This document shows positions 1-8,408 of a stretch of 13,916 nucleotides of DNA, piece after piece. Origin of the DNA: an uncultured Alphaproteobacteria bacterium (lineage in GTDB: Bacteria > Pseudomonadota > Alphaproteobacteria > HIMB59 > GCA-002718135). The first letter of the stretch is position 1. Every line of letters starts with the position of its first letter. The stretch lies in NCBI GenBank assembly GCA_902619055.1, contig CACNCW010000024.1, positions 1 through 13,916 on the forward strand, in the 5' to 3' direction. The notes below the pieces were generated by a model that was not told the DNA's origin, did no database searches, and worked only from the letters and a program-made list of their open reading frames with translations. Position numbers and translations under genes: made by a program.

Positions 1-829
1 AAGCACCATAGTCTACATATGATTTAATTTTTGTTAAAGCTTCAATTAAAGTTTTGTTTCCAACAGCAAAACCTATTCTCCATCCAGCCATTGCATAAGT
101 TTTGGATAAGGTCGTAAATTCAACTGCTAAGCTCTTTGCTCCATTAACTTCTAATATTGATGGGGGTGGATTATTACCAAAGTAAATTTCGGAATAAGCT
201 AAATCGGATAAAATATACACTTGATATTTTTTTGCAATTTTTACTAATTCTTTATAAAAATCTAAATCAACTATCTGAGCTGTTGGATTTGACGGAAAAG
301 AAACGATAATAACTTTTATTGAAGAATATTTTTTTAAATTATTAACTATATTTAGTAAAAATTTATTTTTATCGAACTGTTCATTAAAAAATGTTTGCAA
401 TGGTGTTAATTTAGCTCCTGCAATCATAAAACCATATGGATGAACAGGATATGATGGATCTGGACATAATATTCTATCTCCCTTTGAAGTTATTGCTTGT
501 GCTAAATTTGCTAAACCTTCCTTTGAACCAATTGTTACTATAATTTCACTCGATGGGTTTAAATCAACATTAAATCGTTGTTTATAATATTTAGCTTGAG
601 CTTTTCTTAATCCATTAATGCCTTTAGAAACTGAATAACGTCCAACACCTGGCTTATCTATAACTTCTTTCAATTTCTGTCTTATGTGAAGAGGTGTTGG
701 CATATCAGGATTGCCCATGCCAAAATCGATAATATCCCTACCCTCTGATCTCAGTTTCATTTTTAATGAATTTATCTCCCCAAATATATATGGGGGGAGT
801 CTGTTAATTCTTTCAAATTTAGATTTCAC
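1..829 (-). CDS. alaC: Alanine transaminase AlaC (PLP-dependent, class I/II), 3' end outside window
   Basis: Partial gene: 276 codons are visible from a GTG at 829-827 to the window edge, and about 120 C-terminal residues are missing. AlaC is a cytosolic glutamate-pyruvate transaminase; close relatives are often annotated as LL-diaminopimelate aminotransferase. The N-terminus has the family signature FERINRLPPYIF (5-16) and DFGMGNPD (35-42). Cofactor-site motifs follow: GSKEG (101-105), SNPTAQ (180-185), D209 and Y212 in SDLAYSE, and the Schiff-base lysine K243 in LSKTYAMAGWRIGF. The GTG start is chosen because a TAA stop lies in frame two codons upstream and because the conserved N-terminus begins before the first ATG (codon 24). 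No Shine-Dalgarno is visible. The gene is divergent from the zinc peptidase gene at 913. The match to E. coli AlaC, from memory, is strong across the visible length. Confidence 0.88.
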   Translation of the reverse strand, partial: MKSKFERINRLPPYIFGEINSLKMKLRSEGRDIIDFGMGNPDMPTPLHIRQKLKEVIDKPGVGRYSVSKGINGLRKAQAKYYKQRFNVDLNPSSEIIVTIGSKEGLANLAQAITSKGDRILCPDPSYPVHPYGFMIAGAKLTPLQTFFNEQFDKNKFLLNIVNNLKKYSSIKVIIVSFPSNPTAQIVDLDFYKELVKIAKKYQVYILSDLAYSEIYFGNNPPPSILEVNGAKSLAVEFTTLSKTYAMAGWRIGFAVGNKTLIEALTKIKSYVDYGA

Positions 830-912
830 TTTTTAAGCAATAATTAATAATTATTAATAATACTAGTTTAAATAAAATTGATTTTTAATAATATTATTCC
901 TATTTTTATATT
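830..912. promoter_or_regulatory. Divergent alaC / zinc peptidase promoter region
   Basis: This 83-base, almost purely A/T gap lies between two divergent GTG-started genes and must hold promoters for both. It contains a perfect 16-base palindrome at 843-858 (ATTAATAATTATTAAT), but in sequence this AT-rich it may be chance. Several TATTAT/TAATAT hexamers could serve as -10 boxes in either direction. I cannot single out a convincing -35/-10 pair. Confidence 0.35.
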
Positions 913-1617
913 GTGATTAAATTATTGTACTATTTTTTACCTTTTATTGTACTGTTTATACCAAGTTTATGGGTAAATTTTATTTTAAAAAAATATAATA
1001 AAATTTTACCTGATATGCCCTTTACTGGGAGAGAACTTGGGAAAAAAATACTTGAAGAGGAGAAAATCAACAATGTATCAATTAATTCTATTCAACAACT
1101 GGATCATTACAATCCTAAAGAAAAAAAAATACATATAGCTACAGATAAACTTGATAAAAAAAGTATAACAAGTATTGCCGTTGTTGCTCACGAAATTGGT
1201 CATGCAATTCAAGATAAAGAGAAATATAAGCCACTTATCCTTAGACAATCATTAATTGAAAAAACAATGATCTTTCAGAGAATTGGTTCATTTTTATTAA
1301 TTATAGGACTACCATCGATATTTGCTTTCACTAAAAGTCCATTTATCACTCTGATTGCTGCAATAATAATAATGGGATGTTTATCTACAAATGTGTTAAT
1401 CCATTTGATTACTCTTCCTGTAGAATTTGATGCAAGTTTTAAGAGAGCCTTACCAATACTCAAAAGATATGTTCCTAAAGAGAATATGTACCAATGTAAA
1501 TCTGTTTTAAGAGCTGCTGCATTAACATATTTAGCTCAATCTATTGTAAGTATATTTAGATTAAAAATAATACTGTTGTCTTTTATTAATATTTTTAAGT
1601 CAATTATAAGAAGATAA
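913..1617 (+). CDS. Membrane zinc metallopeptidase, YugP type (Zn_peptidase_2 family)
   Basis: 234 residues, about the usual family length. Residues 1-26 form an N-terminal membrane anchor. The zinc-binding HEIGH motif is at 93-97 within VVAHEIGHAIQ. A hydrophobic hairpin spans about 122-165. The conserved LPVEFDASFKRAL block (168-180) contains E171, the likely third zinc ligand, as in other YugP-type gluzincins. The role of this family is not well established; it is presumed to be a membrane-embedded peptidase. The start is GTG at 913, which gives the expected membrane anchor; no Shine-Dalgarno is visible. The final 25 or so residues are again hydrophobic and basic. The next gene starts 48 bases downstream on the same strand, so co-transcription is possible, although a weak A/T hairpin lies in the gap. 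Confidence 0.85.
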   Translation: MIKLLYYFLPFIVLFIPSLWVNFILKKYNKILPDMPFTGRELGKKILEEEKINNVSINSIQQLDHYNPKEKKIHIATDKLDKKSITSIAVVAHEIGHAIQDKEKYKPLILRQSLIEKTMIFQRIGSFLLIIGLPSIFAFTKSPFITLIAAIIIMGCLSTNVLIHLITLPVEFDASFKRALPILKRYVPKENMYQCKSVLRAAALTYLAQSIVSIFRLKIILLSFINIFKSIIRR

Positions 1618-1665
1618 AATTTTTCTCTTTATATAAAAAGGAAAATTTATTAAGTTAGATAATTA

Positions 1666-4278
1666 ATGAATTTAAGCGAAAAAATATCTTTAATATTAGT
1701 AGATAAAGGTTTTTCTTTATCTCCAAAAAAAAACACTGAAGATTTAATCAATTCGGGCACAGAATTACACAAAAGTACTGAAGACATCAAAATCGTTGAG
1801 CAGCATGGTATTGCAGATCAAATATTTATTCTTTTAAAAGGTGAAGCGGAATACGTAAAATATCATAATAATGTTTTTTATAAGCTAGCAACATTAAAAA
1901 ATGTTGGATCACCTCTTGGTGTTTCAGGGTTAAATGCACCAGGTAGATATATGTCAGATATATTTATTAAAGGTAATTCAGAATATCTTTCTATCGAAAT
2001 AGAAAAATTAAAAGAGTTAGAAGAGATAGATCCTGACTATGCTAGTTTTTTTTATTCCTTTTTATTATATGAATCAATTAACTTAATTTGGTCATCTCGT
2101 AACTTACAAAAACCCGTAAAGCAAAAAAATATTAATTTTGCGGAAGGTGTTAAAACTGGTGGAGATATTGTTAACACTAAAAGAATAAAGAATTCAGCAT
2201 TTTTAGCTTTTCTAAATGATGATGATTTAGATGAACTGATAAATTATGCAAATATTAGGTTATTTTCTGCCGGTGAATATATAACTCTAGAAGGTTCAAA
2301 ATCTGACGGAATAAATATTTTGTTAAAAGGGAAAGTTGAAGCTTCTTTTACAAATCTAAAAAATGATCAATTAGAAAATAATTCAAGATCAATAGCTAGA
2401 ACAGGAGTGGCATTATCATTATCATCAGGATTGCATAATATAGAATCACCCTACTCTTTGAAATCTACGCGAGATACAACAATTTTAAAATTTTCAAACG
2501 AATTTATCGATAATCTAATTAAAACTAATCCAAAATTAGCTATAAAATTTTTTAAAAGACAATTATGGCAATTAAGTCGTTATATTCAAAGCTCAACTGG
2601 TTTGACAACATATCCTGCTAAAAATGAAAAAGAGTTTTTTAAATATTTACTAGAAGATAATTCCTCAAAAATACCAAGCAATTCAAAACTTTACACAATT
2701 CCTCATTTGTTAGAAAATCATTTAACTCATTCTTTAGCATTTGATACGATTTATGATTTAATTGTTACAGGTAATGATGATGAAAAATCTATAGCTAGTC
2801 TCATGATAGATGCATTGAGTGGTTTAGAGAGAAAAAATAGATTTTTTAAACAACTAAATAAAATATACAACAGAGTAGCAACTTCATATGATTCAATAAA
2901 TAAACAAGCATTACAAAAATTAACGAATTCAGATTTTACAAAAGCTTTTGACCAAGTTCCTTATATTATAAAAGGTATGGAGAATTTACCAGATGAACCT
3001 ACAAACATATTTTTTTATAATCATTTAGCAAGCATTGAAGAAAATGGTTTAGCTAATGGACATCAATTTAGTATAGATAGTCATTTCATAAGTGCAAAAA
3101 TTTTATTTCCAAAATATGGTGATGGTGGTCAAAGAATTGCTCGATACTCTAGAAATACAGAATTTTGGAGATATAATTATTATGAGAATTTAGATTATAT
3201 TTTTGTTCATACACCGGAATCAGACTATTTAAGTGAAACTGAAGACCAAAAAAAGAAAAGAAAGAGCAAATTATTTATCGAAACTCAAAATATTTTTGAT
3301 CAAAACAGACCATTAGTTATTGCGCCAGAAGGCACATCAGAAACTGAAGATAATTTAACTCCAAATTCTCCTGGTCCCTTCAAACCAGGGGCATTTTTAT
3401 TAGCAGATCAATTAAAACCAGAACCTCTTCTTGTTCCAATTGCATTAGCCAATTTTGATTATTCAATTTCTGATACAATTTATTCTGCAATTATTAAGGA
3501 ACCAATTAAAATAAAAGATTTTGTAAATGATATGAAAAATAAAAAAGAGTTAGAAAATTTTTTATCTATATATAGAAAAACTTTTAAAACTTATGTTGAG
3601 GAAGCCGTTGAGTTAGCAAAATCTGCGTCAAAAAATAAAATTAATAATGAAGATGTAGTAAGTAATTTAAATTTAGTTAGCCCTATTGAAGAAGAATTTG
3701 AAGCAGATGTGAGAGAATTAGAAATTAAATTACATTCAGATCAGTATAAAAATAACCAAATAGTCTTATTTGGAAGTTCAACATTTAGAGATTGGGAAAA
3801 TGCAAAAACAGATTTATCATTTGATCGTTTATTAAATTTAGGATTTGGTGGATCTACTTTAGTATCATGCCGTACCTATTTTAATAGAATAGTAGTTCCA
3901 AATAATCCTGATAAGATGATTTTTTATGCTGGTGATAATGATATAGGCAGCGGAATGAGTGCTGAAGATTTAGAAAATGAATTTTTATTATTTGCTTCTG
4001 AAGTTAGTGAAAAATTGCCTCATACCTTATGTTTTTTTGTTTCTATTAAGCCAAGTTTATTTAGGAATAATTATTTAAATACAATATTAGATGCAAATGA
4101 ACGAATTAAAAACAAAATTGAGAATTTTAGTCAATGGCGCTATATCGATCTTTGCTCTCCTATGCTTGATGCTGGATTTGAAAAATTTTATTCAGAAGAT
4201 CCATTACACATGAATGTACTTGGTTACAGTCTCTTAAGTAAATTAATTAGAGATGAAATCTCGAAATTTACAATTTAA
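1666..4278 (+). CDS. Three-part protein: cNMP-binding-like sensor, PlsC-like acyltransferase, SGNH hydrolase
   Basis: 870 residues with no signal peptide or obvious membrane span, so probably cytosolic or peripheral. Two divergent cyclic-nucleotide-binding beta-barrels are visible: about 35-135 (ADQIFILLKGEAEYVK at 50-65) and about 178-308 (FSAGEYITLEG at 200-210, then GINILLKGKVEASF). Neither keeps a clear GE...R(T/S)A phosphate-binding cassette, so ligand binding is doubtful. The acyltransferase spans about 445-615, with NHLASIE (452-458; H-x4-E instead of the usual H-x4-D), APEGTSE (553-559), GPFKPGAF (570-577) and VPIAL (590-594). The C-terminal SGNH hydrolase (about 695-868) has all its blocks: GSST with nucleophile S705, GFGGS (726-730), GDND with N758, and D845/H848 in DPLH. 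PlsC enzymes acylate lysophospholipids and SGNH enzymes cleave esters, so I infer lipid remodelling. The ATG start lacks a Shine-Dalgarno. Confidence 0.85.
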   Translation: MNLSEKISLILVDKGFSLSPKKNTEDLINSGTELHKSTEDIKIVEQHGIADQIFILLKGEAEYVKYHNNVFYKLATLKNVGSPLGVSGLNAPGRYMSDIFIKGNSEYLSIEIEKLKELEEIDPDYASFFYSFLLYESINLIWSSRNLQKPVKQKNINFAEGVKTGGDIVNTKRIKNSAFLAFLNDDDLDELINYANIRLFSAGEYITLEGSKSDGINILLKGKVEASFTNLKNDQLENNSRSIARTGVALSLSSGLHNIESPYSLKSTRDTTILKFSNEFIDNLIKTNPKLAIKFFKRQLWQLSRYIQSSTGLTTYPAKNEKEFFKYLLEDNSSKIPSNSKLYTIPHLLENHLTHSLAFDTIYDLIVTGNDDEKSIASLMIDALSGLERKNRFFKQLNKIYNRVATSYDSINKQALQKLTNSDFTKAFDQVPYIIKGMENLPDEPTNIFFYNHLASIEENGLANGHQFSIDSHFISAKILFPKYGDGGQRIARYSRNTEFWRYNYYENLDYIFVHTPESDYLSETEDQKKKRKSKLFIETQNIFDQNRPLVIAPEGTSETEDNLTPNSPGPFKPGAFLLADQLKPEPLLVPIALANFDYSISDTIYSAIIKEPIKIKDFVNDMKNKKELENFLSIYRKTFKTYVEEAVELAKSASKNKINNEDVVSNLNLVSPIEEEFEADVRELEIKLHSDQYKNNQIVLFGSSTFRDWENAKTDLSFDRLLNLGFGGSTLVSCRTYFNRIVVPNNPDKMIFYAGDNDIGSGMSAEDLENEFLLFASEVSEKLPHTLCFFVSIKPSLFRNNYLNTILDANERIKNKIENFSQWRYIDLCSPMLDAGFEKFYSEDPLHMNVLGYSLLSKLIRDEISKFTI

Positions 4279-4289
4279 ACTTAAATAAA

Positions 4290-4306
4290 AAATTAAATTT
4301 TAATTT
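4290..4306. terminator. Possible weak bidirectional terminator between convergent genes
   Basis: AAATTAAA, a central T, then TTTAATTT form a perfect 8-bp but all-A/T inverted repeat at the meeting point of two convergent genes, and it overlaps the last codons of the minus-strand gene. Read on the minus strand it runs directly into a T tract. The stem has no G-C pair, so termination would be weak. Confidence 0.3.
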
Positions 4307-5315
4307 CCTTTCTTAGTTTATCAGATTTATATGAATTAAAGACTAATGATAAACTCTTTATGTTATCTTCACCACTGGTGTCGTGTTCAATATTATTTAT
4401 TAGTGAATCTATGAAATGTTTGTGTGTATTGATTACACTTTCTTGAATTTGATCCCAAGGTTTTGAAATCCATTTATATTTCTTTGGTTTTCCATCATAA
4501 ATCTTCTTCTTATTATTTTTGTGAAGAGTAATTTTGTAATTGTAGTCCAAATCAATTGAGCCGTTAGAGAATTCTAAATTAACTAGTGTTTGAGCAAATC
4601 TGTCTGGTTTTTTTATTGAAGAAATAGATGCATCAACAATAGTAATACTCTTATTTCTATTTCTTATCAGGGATATAAAATCGGTTTCACCTTTAAATTT
4701 ATTATTTGTATTTTGATTTACTGTATAAATACTTTTTGCTTCACCCATAAAAAATCTACTTAAATCAAATAAATGGATTCCTACGTCTAGGGTTAAATAC
4801 TCTTTTAAATCGTATAAATATGTTTGATTGGTATATCCAACAGGATTTGCATGTCTAAAAGATATCTTGGCATAATGTGGTTTCGTTAACTGCTCTTTAT
4901 TTATAATTTCTTTTAATTTTAATAGAGGGTTTTGCCATCTAAAATTCTCATGGACCATAAGTGGTGTTTTATTTTTTTTATATAAAGAAACAATTTTTTT
5001 TGCATTTGATAAATTTTCAGCAAATGGCTTTTGTATAGAAGTTGGAATTTTATACTTAGATAAAATTTTACCAATATTTAAGTGTGTCTCCATTGTTGTT
5101 ACAACATCAACAAAGTCAATTTTATGTTTTTTTAACATTAATTCTATAGATGAATAAGAATGCAAAATATTAAATTTAGATTTAAATTTAATAGCTTTTT
5201 TTATATCTAAATCGCAAACACATATTATTTCTATATTTCTTAATTCTTTCCAAGCTAAAATATGATTTTCAGCAAAGAAACCACAACCGATTAATGCTCC
5301 TTTTAATTTTTTCAT
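4293..5315 (-). CDS. apsD: Gfo/Idh/MocA oxidoreductase, probable D-apiose dehydrogenase
   Basis: 340 residues. An N-terminal Rossmann fold (1-125) carries GCGFFAENH at 10-18 and ends in QKP (95-97; family EKP, catalytic K96). The C-terminal substrate domain has LTLDVGIHLFD with the typical D177 and H181. From memory, ApsD-type enzymes share VHENFRWQ (121-128), HxxFIDSL near 300 and SGEDNIKSLSLVFNSY near 314-329. ApsD oxidises D-apiose to apiono-1,4-lactone with NAD+. The ATG lies inside the TGA of the upstream gene (ATGA, 5315-5312), so the two are translationally coupled. That upstream product resembles the lactonase for the next step, which is the strongest support for this assignment. Gfo/Idh/MocA specificity is hard to read from sequence, so another pentose or branched aldose remains possible. 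The family is near-certain and the substrate is inferred. Confidence 0.65.
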   Translation of the reverse strand: MKKLKGALIGCGFFAENHILAWKELRNIEIICVCDLDIKKAIKFKSKFNILHSYSSIELMLKKHKIDFVDVVTTMETHLNIGKILSKYKIPTSIQKPFAENLSNAKKIVSLYKKNKTPLMVHENFRWQNPLLKLKEIINKEQLTKPHYAKISFRHANPVGYTNQTYLYDLKEYLTLDVGIHLFDLSRFFMGEAKSIYTVNQNTNNKFKGETDFISLIRNRNKSITIVDASISSIKKPDRFAQTLVNLEFSNGSIDLDYNYKITLHKNNKKKIYDGKPKKYKWISKPWDQIQESVINTHKHFIDSLINNIEHDTSGEDNIKSLSLVFNSYKSDKLRKEIKI

Positions 5316-7153
5316 TTATCTTCTATAAATTTGATTTCTAATGGCTCAAATGCATAAGGATTTGAATCTTTTTTAAAGTTAAAAAAAGAAAAATCATTAT
5401 TAAAAATATCAGGATAATTTTTTAAATTTAGCTTATATTGATTACTAAAATTTATTTCAGGAATAATAATTTCCTTTTTTTGTTTTGAGGAATTGACAAA
5501 TAAATAATACTTTTTATCATTTAGTAAAATTTTTAATCCATAAACTTCGTTAACTGGATTAAATTTAAAAATTTCTGAATTTGTTAATGAAATAAGAAAA
5601 TTATTTAAATGATACAATGGTCTTTTGGTATTATCTTTATTTAATATTCCGTGATGCCCATAAATAGAATTAAAAGTAAAAAATTTTGATTCTTTATTTA
5701 TTGATTGAATAAAAATTGCCAGTGTCCAAGTTAGTGAAAATAATTGATCATGCCTTGGATCGCTATCAGCCATTTCTAACCTTATTTTGTTTTTATTATT
5801 TACAAGACTTTCACCATATGGATTGAAATGCATACCAATAGAAATTGGGCCAATATGAACATCAGTACTTTTAGAAAAATTTTTTAAAGTTTTAAGGATA
5901 TAAGGTATAGTTTCAGGTGTATTTAACACACCAAAATCACTAGAATCATGAACAATTGGAGTGAAGGAAAAACTAACCAAATCATAAAAAATTTTTGGTC
6001 TCTTTCTATTTAATTCTGTAAAATTAGTGACCATTCCAGAAACAATTTGACTATTAGAAAATATCTTTTTCGCTATTTTATAGTATTCATTTAATTCTGG
6101 AACTTTAGGCCATTCACCAGCTGGTTGAAAACTATTCAAATATATTTTAGGACAAATTAAAATTTTATCTAAATTAATAGTATTTTCAGTTATAAAATTA
6201 TAAATTTTTGTTAACTCTTCTTCAGGATCATTAGCATGATCAACTAAAGCTACAAGAAACACCTTTTTGTCAGATCTTGAAGTTACATTCATAAAATCTT
6301 CTGTAAAATCAATAAGATAGTAATAATAATCAAAGTTTTTTATTAAATTATCATCAGGAAGAATTGGAGAATCAATTTTTATACCAATTTTAGGGAATTT
6401 ATAAGAAGTACTATGATCAATTTTTACAATATTCATAGATGGAAATGATCTTTGTTTTTTATTTTCTATATCTATTTTAACAGTTTGAGAGAACTTAGAC
6501 CCCCCTTTTTCTAAATATGGAAAAGGATTTAATAAAGAACCGCTATATATTTTGTAAGAAGCATCACCCCAGTTTCTTTGATCCTCCATTTCAAATAAAA
6601 TACCCTCAAAATTAATATTAACCAACAAACTATCGTCTAAAGTATAAGCAAGTTTTTTAAATTTAAAAAATGGTTGGTCGGGTTTTATATTTTCAGGAAA
6701 TTTTTTTTTCTCTTTTAAATCGTTACCTTTTGTTACAATGATCTTTGAACCAACATGATTTTGTAATGGAATTAATAAATTAAAACCTATTCTATTAGTC
6801 CAAAAATCAGTTAAAAATTCTCCTTCAGAGGATAGAGTGATAGAATTTTCAGAAAATAATATAACATTTCTTGTATTAAGAATTTCATCTATACCATATT
6901 CTAAATCGAATATATATTTTAGGGATGTATCAAAGTTCTCTTCATAATTTAGAATTTTAGGATCATAGTTATTCCAATTTTTGTCTCTTACCAAAAATGA
7001 TATCATCTTTAAAATTTGAAAATTTTGAAAAGTTATATTTCGAAAAAAAAGATTATCTTTTAATAAGGTAAAATTATTATTTGAATTTTTTATAAATTTT
7101 TCTTCCAACAATTTAGAGTTATACATATAATTTAGATACTGATTTATAATCAT
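5312..7153 (-). CDS. apnL: D-apionate lactonase-like protein (ApnL family)
   Basis: 613 residues with no signal peptide, so cytosolic. ApnL hydrolyses D-apionolactone to D-apionate. Landmarks I recognise from that family, by memory, are SFLVRDKNW (52-60), TNRIGFNLLIPL (119-130), FEMEDQRNWGDASYK (187-201), a central TIM-barrel-like part with PIVHDSSDFGVLNTPE (399-414), GPISIGMHFNPYG (435-447) and MADSDPRHDQLFSLTW (461-476). A C-terminal beta-domain (about 535-613) follows. The length fits the family (about 600-620). The start is uncertain. ATG at 7153 overlaps the upstream TPR gene by 35 bases. ATG at 7126 (codon 10) overlaps by 8 bases and better fits the family N-terminus. Neither has a Shine-Dalgarno. 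The gene ends in an ATGA overlap with the dehydrogenase. If it is not an apionate lactonase, it is a related sugar-lactone hydrolase. Confidence 0.68.
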   Translation of the reverse strand: MIINQYLNYMYNSKLLEEKFIKNSNNNFTLLKDNLFFRNITFQNFQILKMISFLVRDKNWNNYDPKILNYEENFDTSLKYIFDLEYGIDEILNTRNVILFSENSITLSSEGEFLTDFWTNRIGFNLLIPLQNHVGSKIIVTKGNDLKEKKKFPENIKPDQPFFKFKKLAYTLDDSLLVNINFEGILFEMEDQRNWGDASYKIYSGSLLNPFPYLEKGGSKFSQTVKIDIENKKQRSFPSMNIVKIDHSTSYKFPKIGIKIDSPILPDDNLIKNFDYYYYLIDFTEDFMNVTSRSDKKVFLVALVDHANDPEEELTKIYNFITENTINLDKILICPKIYLNSFQPAGEWPKVPELNEYYKIAKKIFSNSQIVSGMVTNFTELNRKRPKIFYDLVSFSFTPIVHDSSDFGVLNTPETIPYILKTLKNFSKSTDVHIGPISIGMHFNPYGESLVNNKNKIRLEMADSDPRHDQLFSLTWTLAIFIQSINKESKFFTFNSIYGHHGILNKDNTKRPLYHLNNFLISLTNSEIFKFNPVNEVYGLKILLNDKKYYLFVNSSKQKKEIIIPEINFSNQYKLNLKNYPDIFNNDFSFFNFKKDSNPYAFEPLEIKFIEDK

Positions 7154-8366
7154 TATATTCTGATATTAAATCTGATTTATTTTTTTCATATTTTGTATTT
7201 TGGATTAAACTTAAAAAAATAAGTTCTCGTTGAGCAAAACTACCTCCAAGGTATTTAAATTGTGATTTAATTATATATTCGTTTAATAATTCATTTGTTT
7301 TCATACTGTGAATGATTGGCTTTAAGTAATTAAAATAATTTTCTTTAAAAGAATTTTCTAAATAATTTTCTTCCATTCTCTCTTCAAGTTGCTGAAAATA
7401 ATCTTGGTCATTATAGTATAAGTAATAAAAAATAAGATGATAATCAATGAATGGAAGTATGTGTTGATTTTTAAAATATTCAGCATAATCTTTTAATTTA
7501 TCCATTCTTTCTTTAACATCCACTCCTTTGTAATGAAGTCTTAATAAAAAAGAGCAAGCATTACAAAAATCTAAATAAAAAATTTCTGAAGAAGAGAAAT
7601 AATTATCAAATAGTTTTAAACTTTTCTCATATTCTTTATTGTAGAATAATATTAATGATTGGTGCCACCATATATGTCTTTTTATTGGCCCGTAAATTGA
7701 CCAATTAATTTTATTAAAGGTATCATTGTTGTTAATTGAGTCGTTATTCTCATTATCGTGTACATGCAAAAGGGCATGCCAACTCCACAAATCATTTGAT
7801 GATTGTTTTAGTGAATTTAAAGCTAAAAGCTTAGCTTTATCAATTATATTATTTTCTTCAAAAGCATAGCTAGTCATCCCTAATAGTAAATTATAATGCT
7901 GATCATTTTCAGACCACTTACTTAGTATTTCCTCATGTTTATTTAAAAATTTACTACCAATACCCAAGAAAATATTATTAAAATGAAATAATCTGATTGC
8001 AAAAATATCTTTGGGATTATCTTTTATAATTAATTCCAATTTATTTAATAAATTTTGTAAATCATTTTTAATCCAAAGATTTACTATCTCTAAATATTGA
8101 TGAAAATAATCATTTACTTGATCGGTGGAAATTGATTTGAATGTTTCTCTAGCTAATGAAATTTTTTGTACATCTCTAGAAAAAAGCAATAAAACTATTT
8201 TTAATAATTTTGGAGCATTAAATTCTGGTTTTTTTTTAATTAATTTGTTAGTTTTATAAAAAGCATCTTTCTTAAAATAAATATATGAATCGATACATTC
8301 TTTGAAACTATTTATTTCATCATCTTTATTACTATCTATCCATTTATAAAAATAATTATTTTGCAT
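7119..8366 (-). CDS. TTC38-type tetratricopeptide-repeat protein
   Basis: 415 residues, all-helical and soluble. Weak TPR-like helical repeats run through about 50-300. The motifs of the TTC38 family are visible: WHALLHVHD (196-204), the diagnostic IWWHQSLILFYNKEYEKSLKLFD stretch (232-254), LLRLHYKGVDVKERM (274-288) and C-terminal YLGGSFAQRELI (372-383). No biochemical role is established for the family; TPR proteins commonly act as protein-interaction scaffolds. The gene sits second in a probable operon, 42 bases after the EamA permease, and its 3' end overlaps the lactonase-like gene by 8 or 35 bases depending on that gene's start. The tight packing suggests a job connected with that pathway, but this is inference. 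ATG start, no visible Shine-Dalgarno. About 60 bases of the interior (residues 205-218) encode an Asn/Asp-rich linker. Confidence 0.75.
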   Translation of the reverse strand: MQNNYFYKWIDSNKDDEINSFKECIDSYIYFKKDAFYKTNKLIKKKPEFNAPKLLKIVLLLFSRDVQKISLARETFKSISTDQVNDYFHQYLEIVNLWIKNDLQNLLNKLELIIKDNPKDIFAIRLFHFNNIFLGIGSKFLNKHEEILSKWSENDQHYNLLLGMTSYAFEENNIIDKAKLLALNSLKQSSNDLWSWHALLHVHDNENNDSINNNDTFNKINWSIYGPIKRHIWWHQSLILFYNKEYEKSLKLFDNYFSSSEIFYLDFCNACSFLLRLHYKGVDVKERMDKLKDYAEYFKNQHILPFIDYHLIFYYLYYNDQDYFQQLEERMEENYLENSFKENYFNYLKPIIHSMKTNELLNEYIIKSQFKYLGGSFAQRELIFLSLIQNTKYEKNKSDLISEYNDYKSVSKLYV

Positions 8367-8408
8367 TTACTAATAATACACATAATCTAACGATGTTAAA
8401 TATTAATA

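Noticed and set aside
843..858. 16-base perfect palindrome ATTAATAATTATTAAT upstream of alaC
   Set aside because: It is made only of A and T in a region that is almost all A and T, so chance is a sufficient explanation. It is mentioned only within the promoter-region entry.
1275..1463. 62-codon minus-strand open frame inside the zinc peptidase gene
   Set aside because: It lies wholly within a well-supported gene on the other strand and its product resembles no family; it is a by-product of the peptidase's codon pattern.
1617..1647. Hairpin-like A/T stretch after the zinc peptidase gene
   Set aside because: The arms are nearly all A/T with a mismatch and G-U pairs, and no T run follows the stem. 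I cannot call it a terminator.
6311..6330. Run of ATA/TAA triplets suggesting a microsatellite
   Set aside because: It encodes a short Tyr run (residues 276-279) within the lactonase-like protein and is too short to count as a repeat.
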